This document shows positions 1-5,077 of a stretch of 5,077 nt of DNA, piece after piece. Position 1 is the first letter of the stretch. Each line of letters starts with the position of its first letter. Source of the DNA: an uncultured Spirochaetaceae bacterium (GTDB lineage Bacteria; Spirochaetota; Spirochaetia; Treponematales; Treponemataceae); contig CADBUT010000237.1 in the NCBI GenBank assembly GCA_902797925.1, forward strand, positions 1-5,077, in the 5' to 3' direction. A program made the translations under genes and the position numbers. A model generated the notes under the pieces. That model was not told the DNA's origin, did no database searches, and worked only from the letters and a program-made list of their open reading frames with translations.

Positions 1-2
1 AA

Positions 3-257
3 TTAAAACCATACATGGAAAGATTTGTACGGTGGGTAATTGGCGGTTATGGTGGCAAAGTGCAGAATCATCTTCAAATTGCTGATTATATTTTGATTTC
101 TGATGGAAACAATATTTATATTCATACACTAGAAGAGTATGTCGCTATGCTTTTGAAACCAGAAAATGAAAGTCATTTTGGAACACCGTTCCAATGGACT
201 TTTGCATCTGGAAGAAAAGGCAAAGACATTCAATTAAAGTGCAAGATACTAAAATGA
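3..257 (+). CDS. C-terminal part of a probable type II restriction endonuclease (5' end outside window)
   Basis: The frame is open from the window edge to the TGA at 255-257, so the ATG at 15 is probably internal and only about the last 84 residues are visible. I do not recognise the exact family. The segment alternates short beta-like stretches (ADYILISD, NIYIHTLEEYV) with a basic end (SGRKGKDIQLKCKIL), a style seen at the C-terminus of several type II restriction enzymes. The main support is context: the next gene, 10 nt downstream, is vsr, and vsr genes commonly sit beside cytosine-5 methyltransferase and restriction genes. Hand-counted GC over bases 1-240 is 82 of 240 (34%), lower than the genes to the right, which fits a transferred cassette. 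No catalytic motif such as PD-(D/E)XK is visible in the part seen. It could instead be another cassette-associated protein. Confidence 0.45.
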   Translation, partial: LKPYMERFVRWVIGGYGGKVQNHLQIADYILISDGNNIYIHTLEEYVAMLLKPENESHFGTPFQWTFASGRKGKDIQLKCKILK

Positions 258-267
258 AACCAGGCTT

Positions 268-750
268 ATGGACAAACTGACACCGGCACAACGGCACAAA
301 AACATGTCTCATATCCGAAGTACAGAAACTTCTCCCGAAAAAGAAATCCGCTCGGCATTGCATAGAATCGGGTTCCGTTTCCGCAAAAATGACAGACGTT
401 TAGCTGGCTGCCCTGACATTGTTCTGCCTCATTATCATGCTGCAATTTTTGTAAACGGTTGTTTCTGGCACTCACACGGATGGAATGGTGTTGCCGGAGA
501 AGATTCAAAGATATGCAGTAAATTCCATTTTCCTAAGACAAATCAAGAATTCTGGCGCGGTAAATTCTTACGGAACAAAGAGCGCGATAAAAAAGAGATA
601 GACCAGCTTCTCGCACAGGGCTGGCGTGTCGGTATTGTCTGGGAATGTTCAATCAGAGGCAAAAAACGTTCGCAAAAAATCGAAGATATCGCAGAGAGCA
701 TAACGCTCTGGCTTGAAGAAGAATTTGATCAACCGTTTATGGAATTCTAG
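268..750 (+). CDS. vsr: Very short patch repair (Vsr) mismatch endonuclease with an enlarged zinc loop
   Basis: A 160-residue Vsr-family endonuclease, close to the usual length. Known Vsr enzymes nick 5' of the T in T:G mismatches produced by deamination of 5-methylcytosine and so protect sites of a partner methyltransferase. Compared from memory with E. coli Vsr, the key residues are present: E24, the catalytic D50 (in CPDIV), H68 (in GCFWH), D107 (in ERD), the mismatch-intercalating aromatics F66, W67 and W96, and the zinc ligands C65, H70, C83 and C127 (in WEC). H70 and C83 are separated by 12 residues, where E. coli has one, so there is an 11-residue insert in the zinc loop. The ATG at 268 keeps the conserved N-terminal RHKNMSHIRS region. 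Its ribosome site is weak (AGG at 262-264), so coupling to the gene 10 nt upstream is likely. The methyltransferase partner is not in the window. Confidence 0.95.
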   Translation: MDKLTPAQRHKNMSHIRSTETSPEKEIRSALHRIGFRFRKNDRRLAGCPDIVLPHYHAAIFVNGCFWHSHGWNGVAGEDSKICSKFHFPKTNQEFWRGKFLRNKERDKKEIDQLLAQGWRVGIVWECSIRGKKRSQKIEDIAESITLWLEEEFDQPFMEF

Positions 751-792
751 CTTTCATACTGGCCGCATTTTTCTAAACAAAACTAAAATCAA

Positions 793-812
793 TCAGCTTG
801 TTTCAGCTTGTT
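793..812. repeat. Perfect 10-bp tandem direct repeat (TCAGCTTGTT x2)
   Basis: TCAGCTTGTT occurs twice with no spacing, at 793-802 and 803-812, in the gap between vsr and the transporter gene. The period is about one helical turn, and the second copy overlaps the candidate -35 hexamer at 808-813. This is the arrangement expected of a direct-repeat regulator site, but chance duplication in a short gap cannot be excluded. Confidence 0.6.
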
Positions 813-836
813 GCAAAATTGTGTTGGTGCTATTAT
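808..836 (+). promoter_or_regulatory. Candidate promoter with extended -10 for the transporter-nnr-DUF4230 genes
   Basis: A weak -35 (TTGTTG, 808-813) is followed after 17 nt by TATTAT (831-836), preceded by TGC at 828-830, giving an extended -10. The predicted start near 842-844 would leave a leader of only about 10 nt ending in the AAGAGG ribosome site (842-847). This makes it marginal; transcription may instead start further upstream or read through from vsr. Confidence 0.4.
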
Positions 837-852
837 GGCTTAAGAGGTTTTT

Positions 853-2019
853 ATGATCGGGCTGCTTTCAAGAATTTTTATCAAGAACAGAACTTCTTAT
901 GACAATCCTGCTGTGCGCACCGCTTACGGAATGCTTTGCAGCATAGTCGGCATAATGCTGAACATCGTGCTTTTTGTTTTCAAGCTGCTTGCCGGAATTA
1001 TTTCAAAATCTTTGGCCGTTACCGCCGACGCTTACAACAACCTTTCTGACGCGGCATCTTCGCTTATTTCGCTGCTCGGCTTCAAGCTTTCATCTAAGAA
1101 GCCCGATTCGGAACATCCTTTCGGGCATGGGCGCATCGAATACGTTACAGGGCTCATCGTTTCATTTTTGATTATCCTTATGGGCTTCGAGCTGCTTTCG
1201 TCGTCAATTGAGTCAATCAAAAATCCGTCAGAGATTCTGCACAGCAAGGTTGCGCTTATAATTATGGCCGGCGCAATCTGCGTAAAGCTTTATATGTACC
1301 TTTACAACCACGCAATCGCCAAGAAGATTTCTTCTGCCGCAATGGAAGCTACCGCAAAAGACAGCCTCTGCGACATGATTTCAACTTCTGTGGCTCTTGT
1401 TTCGGTTCTTGTTGCGCCTTTCGTCAATTTTCCGCTTGATGCAATCACAGGCATGCTTGTCGCGCTGTTCATTCTGTATACCGGGCTTGATTCTGCCAAA
1501 GAAACGATTGACCCGCTTTTGGGGCTGCCGCCTTCAAAAGAACTTGTGCAGGGCATAGAAGAAGAAGTGCTCAAGCATAAATACATCGTTGCAATCCATG
1601 ATTTGCTTGTGCATGATTACGGCCCGGGGCGGCTCATGATTTCGCTTCATGCTGAAGTGCCGGGCAATCTTGACATTTTTATGCTGCATGAATCGATAGA
1701 CGATGCAGAAGTGGCGCTTGCCAAAAAGTTCAACTGTGAGGCGATTATTCACCTTGATCCGATTGATACTGAAAATGAAAGGCTTGCGCTCTTGAAAAAT
1801 GAAGCAAAAAATGCTGCTGCCGGAATTGATCCGGAAATTTCGATTCATGACGTGCGCATGGTTCCGGGCGTTTCGCACACAAATCTGATTTTTGATGCCG
1901 TAAGGCCTCATTCTTGCAAATTCTCGCCTGAGCAGATTAAGAAAATGCTGCATGAAAGCATTCATTCAAAATACCCTGATGTTTATTGCGTAGTCACGGT
2001 TGATAATCCGTATGTTTAA
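853..2019 (+). CDS. Cation diffusion facilitator (CDF) family transporter, probable Mn2+-type exporter
   Basis: A 388-residue inner-membrane metal/proton antiporter of the CDF family. About six membrane segments are visible, near residues 28-50, 55-79, 96-117, 132-152, 166-190 and 192-213. The family signature HPFGHGR is at 88-94. The transport site expected from helices 2 and 5 reads N62/D66 (in ADAYNNLSD) and D170/D174 (DSLCD). Zinc CDFs normally carry a His in this set; an N/D plus DxxxD set resembles the MntE manganese exporters, so Mn2+ is my inferred substrate. The protein is about 90 residues longer than a typical CDF: after the usual cytoplasmic dimer domain (about 215-305) a second similar block follows (about 328-388), with IHDLLVHDYGPG (248-259) echoed by IHDVRMVPGVSH (331-342). 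The start is supported by AAGAGG at 842-847, 5 nt upstream. nnr follows after 30 nt. Confidence 0.93.
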   Translation: MIGLLSRIFIKNRTSYDNPAVRTAYGMLCSIVGIMLNIVLFVFKLLAGIISKSLAVTADAYNNLSDAASSLISLLGFKLSSKKPDSEHPFGHGRIEYVTGLIVSFLIILMGFELLSSSIESIKNPSEILHSKVALIIMAGAICVKLYMYLYNHAIAKKISSAAMEATAKDSLCDMISTSVALVSVLVAPFVNFPLDAITGMLVALFILYTGLDSAKETIDPLLGLPPSKELVQGIEEEVLKHKYIVAIHDLLVHDYGPGRLMISLHAEVPGNLDIFMLHESIDDAEVALAKKFNCEAIIHLDPIDTENERLALLKNEAKNAAAGIDPEISIHDVRMVPGVSHTNLIFDAVRPHSCKFSPEQIKKMLHESIHSKYPDVYCVVTVDNPYV

Positions 2020-2049
2020 TGCTGAAAATTATGGAAAGGTCGGAGCTTT

Positions 2050-3573
2050 ATGAAACCTTTATTTATTGATACACGGCCTTTAGACGGGCGTGCAAGGGCT
2101 GAATTGTGCCTTACTTCAGACATTTTGATGGAAAATGCCGCCGCCGCTCTTGAAGAGAGCGTAATGCACTTTTTGGGCGCTTCTTTCTGTTGTGCCGAAT
2201 CTGTGCGCGTGATGATTGTCTGCGGTTCAGGCGACAACGGCGCAGACGGGCTTGTGCTTGCAAGAAGGCTTAAAGGCAAGGCAATCGGCTCTGCTTTAAT
2301 TGAGCCTTACGTTTTGCAGTTTCTGCCGCCCAAAAGCGAAGGCTGCAAGCTTCAATTTGAACGCGCCAAAAAAATCGGCGTAAATTTTATTGATGAAATT
2401 GAAGCTGCTTCTGGCGCGGCCGTTATCGTAGACTGCCTTTTTGGTTCTGGGTTTCACGGCACTTTAGACGGAAAAACCCAAAAGCTTATTGAATCTTTGA
2501 ACAGCATGAGCGGCTACAAAATTGCCTGTGATGTGCCGAGTGCGCTTGATTGCGCCATAAAAGGCAGCGGCTTGCCGTTTGCCGCAGATGAAACTGTAAC
2601 GATGGGTGCGGGTAAAATTCAGCTTTATCTTGACGGCGCAAAAGATTATACAGGGAAGATTTACACAGCTTCTCTCGGAATAAGCGACGCTGTTTTTGAA
2701 GGCGCTTTCAAACCAGACGCTTTTTTGCTCGAAAAATCAGACTTGAAGCTGCCGTCAAGGCAAAAGCTTAACGTGCACAAAGGCTCATTCGGCCATGCTG
2801 CCGTTGTCTGCGGCACAAAGCCCGGTGCAGCAATTATAGCCGCTTCTGCCGCAATGCGTTTCGGTGCAGGGCTTGTAACGCTTGTAAATGCTTCTGCTGC
2901 AAGCAGTTTCAGCCTGCCTTATGAGCTTATGCTTTCAGATAAAGTGCCCGAAACCGCTACAGCTTTAGCAATCGGCATGGGGCTTGGCTTGCAGGCAGAA
3001 GAATCTGCACCTTATGCAGAGCTGCTTGCAGAAAAAGAGCTGCCGGCCGTCATTGATGCGGACTTGTTTTATTGCAAGAGCTTGCCGCAAATTCTTGAAG
3101 CGCGCAGCAAGAAATGCGCACAAGGCAATAAAGGCGCAGCTACAATCTTGACGCCGCACCCGAAAGAATTTGCAGAGCTGCTTAAGAATTGTGGTCTTGC
3201 GGACGTTTCAGCCGCAGACATTCAGAAAGACCGGCTCTGCTATGCAAAGATGTTCTGTGAAGCTTATAAAAACATTGTGCTTGTGCTTAAAGGTGCAACG
3301 CCTATTATTTCAGTTTTTTCTGAAGATTCTGGTTTTGAAGCTTTTTTCAATCCGCACGGCAGCCCGGTATTGGCAAAGGGCGGTTCGGGAGACGTTCTTT
3401 CGGGGCTGGTGGCGGCGCTGCTTGCACAGGGGCTAAGCGCAAAAGACGCTGCAATTCAGGCGTCGCTTGCACACGCTTTGGCTTCAGCAAAGGCAGCGCA
3501 GAAAATCTCAAGTTATGCATTTACACCTTCCGCATTAATTGAAGAAATTTCATTGCTAGAAAAAGAATTTTGA
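2050..3573 (+). CDS. nnr: Bifunctional NAD(P)H-hydrate repair enzyme (epimerase plus ADP/ATP-dependent dehydratase)
   Basis: A 507-residue two-domain cytosolic enzyme of the YjeF/Nnr type, normal length for the fusion. It repairs NADHX and NADPHX, damaged hydrated forms of the cofactors: the N-terminal domain interconverts the epimers and the C-terminal ribokinase-like domain dehydrates the S form using a nucleotide. N-terminal domain (about 1-215): the glycine-rich loop GSGDNGADG (59-67), DCLFGSG (128-134) and DVPSALD (161-167). C-terminal domain (about 235-507): KGSFGHAAVVCG (244-255), DAD (336-338), LTPHPKEF (367-374), VLKGAT (412-417) and the catalytic GGSGD with D448 in a conserved NPHGSPVLAKGGSGDVLSG context. 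The glycine-rich loop differs from the usual GNNGGDG by D62 and A65. The ATG at 2050 has GGAG at 2042-2045. The DUF4230-type gene starts 14 nt after the stop, so co-transcription is likely. Confidence 0.96.
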   Translation: MKPLFIDTRPLDGRARAELCLTSDILMENAAAALEESVMHFLGASFCCAESVRVMIVCGSGDNGADGLVLARRLKGKAIGSALIEPYVLQFLPPKSEGCKLQFERAKKIGVNFIDEIEAASGAAVIVDCLFGSGFHGTLDGKTQKLIESLNSMSGYKIACDVPSALDCAIKGSGLPFAADETVTMGAGKIQLYLDGAKDYTGKIYTASLGISDAVFEGAFKPDAFLLEKSDLKLPSRQKLNVHKGSFGHAAVVCGTKPGAAIIAASAAMRFGAGLVTLVNASAASSFSLPYELMLSDKVPETATALAIGMGLGLQAEESAPYAELLAEKELPAVIDADLFYCKSLPQILEARSKKCAQGNKGAATILTPHPKEFAELLKNCGLADVSAADIQKDRLCYAKMFCEAYKNIVLVLKGATPIISVFSEDSGFEAFFNPHGSPVLAKGGSGDVLSGLVAALLAQGLSAKDAAIQASLAHALASAKAAQKISSYAFTPSALIEEISLLEKEF

Positions 3574-3587
3574 AGGATAATAGAGCT

Positions 3588-4337
3588 ATGGGTTCAATTA
3601 AAAGAAAGATTATATGGACTTTTATTTCGCTGATTTTTATTCTTGCGCTTGCCTGTGCTTTGACCTACGGTTTTTATCTATTAAGGGACAAGCTTTCAAA
3701 ACAAAAATATGAATCTCTTACAGTGCTTGCCGCGCAGGAAATCAAGCAGTGCGCCGAGATGGTGAGCATAAAATCTGTGTACACAGACATAATCACCGTA
3801 AAAAAGACAGGCGCGCTCGGCATGTCAAAAAGCTATTCGCTTATCAAATATTCAGGCACTATACGCGCCGGAATTGAAGACATAACAGCCGCGACTTTTG
3901 ACATTTCTGAAGACAGAACGGCCATAAAGCTTACGATTCCGCCTAGCGTTGTTCTGTCAAACGACATTACGAACCAGCAGATTTTTGACGAAAGCAACAA
4001 CATGTTCTCGCTGATTACAACACAGGAAGTCTTTTCTGAAATAGACCTTGCCAGAAAAAAGCAGGAGCTTGAGCTTATAAGGACAGGCTTTCTTGATGAA
4101 GCCGATAACTACAATAAGCAGCTTCTGACGCGCATTTTTTCGGCAATGGGCTTTAAGTATATCGACATTGAAATTCAAAAGCGCGACACCTCTGCGCAGT
4201 CTGACTGGCTCAACAGCCTTAAAGACGGCACAAAGCAAGAAAGCAGCAAATCTGAAGAGCCTGCGCAAAAGCAAGAAGGGCTAGCATTGCCTGAAAAAAT
4301 CCCCGGTTCGCAGCTGCTGCCGTCTACGCTGAATTAA
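3588..4337 (+). CDS. Membrane-anchored DUF4230-type protein of unknown function
   Basis: A 249-residue protein with a basic N-terminus (KRK, 5-7), one hydrophobic segment (about 9-32) and a long extracytoplasmic part. Residues about 45-197 resemble the DUF4230 family by layout: a VYTDIITV strand (64-71), SYSLIKYSGTIRAGI (82-96), alternating strands including AIKLTIPPSVVLSND (112-126), then a charged, possibly coiled helix (about 150-185) and a final strand YIDIEIQKRD (191-200). The last 40-50 residues are Lys/Glu/Gln/Ser-rich and probably disordered. The biochemical role of DUF4230 is not known to me, and the family call is from memory. C23 (LACA) could be a loose lipobox, but the hydrophobic stretch continues beyond it, favouring a membrane anchor. 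An alternative TTG start at 3570 overlaps the nnr stop and adds six residues; I prefer the ATG at 3588, with AAGGA at 3573-3577. Confidence 0.75.
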   Translation: MGSIKRKIIWTFISLIFILALACALTYGFYLLRDKLSKQKYESLTVLAAQEIKQCAEMVSIKSVYTDIITVKKTGALGMSKSYSLIKYSGTIRAGIEDITAATFDISEDRTAIKLTIPPSVVLSNDITNQQIFDESNNMFSLITTQEVFSEIDLARKKQELELIRTGFLDEADNYNKQLLTRIFSAMGFKYIDIEIQKRDTSAQSDWLNSLKDGTKQESSKSEEPAQKQEGLALPEKIPGSQLLPSTLN

Positions 4338-4397
4338 ACTTAAAAAGCACATTCTCCAAAGATTGATGAAAATGCTCTATATTTATTTTATCCCCTC

Positions 4398-4426
4398 TTG
4401 ACTAATAATATTATAATCTATATAGT
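4398..4426 (+). promoter_or_regulatory. Strong sigma70-type promoter P1 upstream of the ABC transporter
   Basis: TTGACT (4398-4403) and TATAGT (4421-4426) each match the consensus at 5 of 6 positions, with the ideal 17-nt spacer. The predicted start is near 4433, giving a leader of about 126 nt before the ABC gene. The spacer contains the AT-rich palindrome ATAATATTAT, so a bound protein would cover the promoter. Confidence 0.75.
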
Positions 4427-4449
4427 ATGTTTTAGAAAATAATATTATA
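4404..4449. repeat. Two copies of a 12-bp palindromic operator-like element around P1
   Basis: AATAATATTATA occurs exactly at 4404-4415 and 4438-4449; each contains the perfect 10-bp palindrome ATAATATTAT (4405-4414 and 4439-4448). The copies are 34 bp apart. The first lies between -35 and -10 of P1, the second just after the predicted start. This is a classic layout for a dimeric repressor with two operators. The sequence resembles PerR/Fur-type boxes (ATAAT-N-ATTAT) but lacks the central base, so the regulator is unknown. Confidence 0.6.
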
Positions 4450-4454
4450 GGAGG
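4449..4454 (+). promoter_or_regulatory. Perfect Shine-Dalgarno (AGGAGG) without a normal start codon
   Basis: AGGAGG is a full match to the anti-Shine-Dalgarno core, yet no ATG, GTG or TTG follows at usable distance. The nearest possible initiators are ATA at 4455 and ATT at 4464, the latter opening only ATT AAA ACG GCT TAA; the first TTG is 24 nt away (4479) and the ABC start is over 100 nt away. It may drive a tiny leader peptide from a rare start, act as a ribosome standby site, or be coincidental. Confidence 0.4.
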
Positions 4455-4459
4455 ATAAG

Positions 4460-4478
4460 ACGGATTAAAACGGCTTAA
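4460..4478. repeat. Imperfect direct repeat ACGG(A/C)TTAA in the ABC leader
   Basis: ACGGATTAA (4460-4468) and ACGGCTTAA (4470-4478) match at 8 of 9 positions with a 10-bp period. The repeat lies in the leader downstream of P1. The related GCTTAATT recurs at 4473-4480 and 4513-4520, linking it to the P2 palindrome. Its role is unknown. Confidence 0.35.
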
Positions 4479-4500
4479 TTGTTTTCTAATAAAAACTATA

Positions 4501-4529
4501 TTGATACAGTATGCTTAATTAAGTATATT
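4501..4529 (+). promoter_or_regulatory. Second sigma70-type promoter P2 close to the ABC transporter start
   Basis: TTGATA (4501-4506) and TATATT (4524-4529) each match consensus at 5 of 6 positions with a 17-nt spacer. The predicted start is near 4536, leaving a leader of about 23 nt that includes the GGGGA ribosome site at 4549-4553. Random matches are easier in such AT-rich DNA, but both hexamers and the spacing are good. Confidence 0.6.
4508..4529. repeat. 22-bp near-perfect palindrome overlapping P2
   Basis: An inverted repeat centred at 4518/4519, with core CTTAATTAAG (4514-4523) and arms matching at 9 of 11 positions. It covers most of the P2 spacer and the entire -10 hexamer, so it could be an operator. 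The sequence differs from the P1 element. Both mismatches would be G-U pairs in RNA, so a short hairpin is also possible in transcripts from P1. Confidence 0.55.
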
Positions 4530-4558
4530 CAACAAAACTAGATAATTTGGGGATTTAA

Positions 4559-5077
4559 ATGGCAATAATTGAACTTAAGAACATATACAAGACATATCCG
4601 CTTGGAAGGCAGAAGGTTGAAGCTGTAAAAGATGTATCGTTTGAGATAAAGAAAGGCGAATTCGCTGCAATTTCTGGCCCGTCTGGTTCGGGCAAATCAA
4701 CATTGCTCAACATGGTGGGCTTAATTGACCTGCCTACGAGCGGCAAGATAATTATAGACGGCATAGATATTTACGACGGCTTTGACCTAAGCTCTACACA
4801 GCTTGAGTCGAACCGTCTCAACAATTACAACGAAAAGCGCAACAAAAAGATTAAGACAACAATTCCTGCTTCAATTGACCGCCGGATTACAGCCTTAAGA
4901 CGCTCGCACATAGGCTTTATCTTTCAGACATTCAACCTCATTCCGGTTCTCAACGTCTACGAGAATATCGAATTTCCGCTGCTTTTAAAGTCTAAGAACA
5001 ACAAATTCGGCTGCCCGGTAGATAAATTAAAAAAAAAGGAAAAAGAGGAATGGATTCAGTTTTTGATGGAAAAAGTA
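4559..5077 (+). CDS. ABC transporter ATP-binding protein, MacB/LolD type (3' end outside window)
   Basis: The first 173 codons of an ABC ATPase, open to the window edge and in frame to the last base. Visible motifs are the A-loop tyrosine region (NIYKTY, 8-13), Walker A GPSGSGKST (40-48), and the Q-loop with Q123 in GFIFQTFNLIPVLNVYENIEFPLLL, a signature typical of the MacB/LolD/FtsE-like group that works with FtsX-like permeases in lipoprotein, peptide or drug export. The signature motif, Walker B and H-loop lie beyond the window. The lysine of Walker A (K46) and Q123 are 77 residues apart, against roughly 45-50 in the usual family, because of a polar, Asn/Lys-rich insert at about 75-107. 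A lysine-rich stretch (144-163) after the Q-loop also looks longer than usual. ATG 4559 is preceded by GGGGA (4549-4553). Two promoters with palindromes lie upstream, suggesting regulated expression. Confidence 0.92.
   Translation, partial: MAIIELKNIYKTYPLGRQKVEAVKDVSFEIKKGEFAAISGPSGSGKSTLLNMVGLIDLPTSGKIIIDGIDIYDGFDLSSTQLESNRLNNYNEKRNKKIKTTIPASIDRRITALRRSHIGFIFQTFNLIPVLNVYENIEFPLLLKSKNNKFGCPVDKLKKKEKEEWIQFLMEKV

Noticed and set aside
1534..1965. 143-codon open frame on the minus strand inside the CDF gene
   Set aside because: It is fully antisense to a strongly supported gene, has a composition without recognisable motifs (rich in Met, His, Arg, Phe), and is best explained as a shadow of the coding strand.
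3570..3587. TTG start overlapping the nnr stop for the DUF4230-type gene
   Set aside because: Possible through translational coupling, but ATG at 3588 has a ribosome site and gives the same membrane anchor; kept only as an alternative.
3957..4274. 105-codon minus-strand open frame inside the DUF4230-type gene
   Set aside because: Antisense to a better supported gene, no recognisable domain and no ribosome site of note; treated as a shadow.
4346..4390. Possible terminator after the DUF4230 gene: AGCACATTC (4346-4354) against GAAAATGCT (4368-4376), followed by a T-rich stretch
   Set aside because: The stem has two central mismatches, few GC pairs and a 13-nt loop, and the following tract is interrupted by A residues; too weak to call.
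4366..4402. Tiny open frame starting ATG AAA ATG in the gap before P1 (11 codons)
   Set aside because: No ribosome site and no coding signal; such lengths occur by chance.
4479..4541. 20-codon open frame from TTG in the ABC leader
   Set aside because: The start is 24 nt beyond AGGAGG, too far for normal initiation, and the frame overlaps P2 and its palindrome.
4338..4558. Riboswitch or structured RNA in the ABC leader
   Set aside because: The leader is AT-rich with no recognisable conserved riboswitch core or strong GC stems; palindromes placed on promoters fit DNA operators better.

Overview
The window reads as a bacterial chromosome segment with every recognisable gene on the + strand. 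Intermediate GC (about 34% by hand count over the first 240 bases, visibly higher in the transporter and nnr genes) and the style of the proteins fit a host-associated anaerobe such as a gut or oral Treponema-like spirochaete or a clostridial relative. This assignment is a low-confidence inference, and no rRNA, tRNA or lineage marker is present to settle it.

Left edge (1-750): the 3' end of a gene that is probably a type II restriction endonuclease, followed 10 nt later by a vsr mismatch endonuclease. This looks like the tail of a cytosine-5 restriction-modification cassette whose methyltransferase would lie outside the window. The vsr product has all expected catalytic and zinc residues but carries an 11-residue insertion inside the zinc-binding loop.

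Centre (751-4337): a 102-nt gap with a perfect 10-bp tandem repeat and a candidate extended -10 promoter, then three tightly spaced genes that look like one operon. They encode a long (388 aa) cation diffusion facilitator with a manganese-type metal site, the bifunctional NAD(P)HX repair enzyme Nnr, and a membrane-anchored DUF4230-type protein. The genes are 30 and 14 nt apart.

Right edge (4338-5077): a 221-nt AT-rich gap leads into the 5' part of a MacB/LolD-type ABC transporter ATPase, which is open to the window end. This gap is the most structured non-coding DNA here. It holds two near-consensus sigma70-type promoters, each with 17-nt spacing and each overlapped by its own inverted repeat. 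A second copy of the first repeat lies just past the predicted start site, and a perfect AGGAGG sits without a usable start codon. This suggests tight, possibly two-input control of the transporter operon. The ATPase itself has about 30 extra residues between Walker A and the Q-loop.

No CRISPR array, insertion sequence, tRNA or rRNA was seen. No complete new defence system can be supported. The main novelty candidates are the dual-operator promoter region, the modified Vsr zinc loop and the insert-bearing ATPase.
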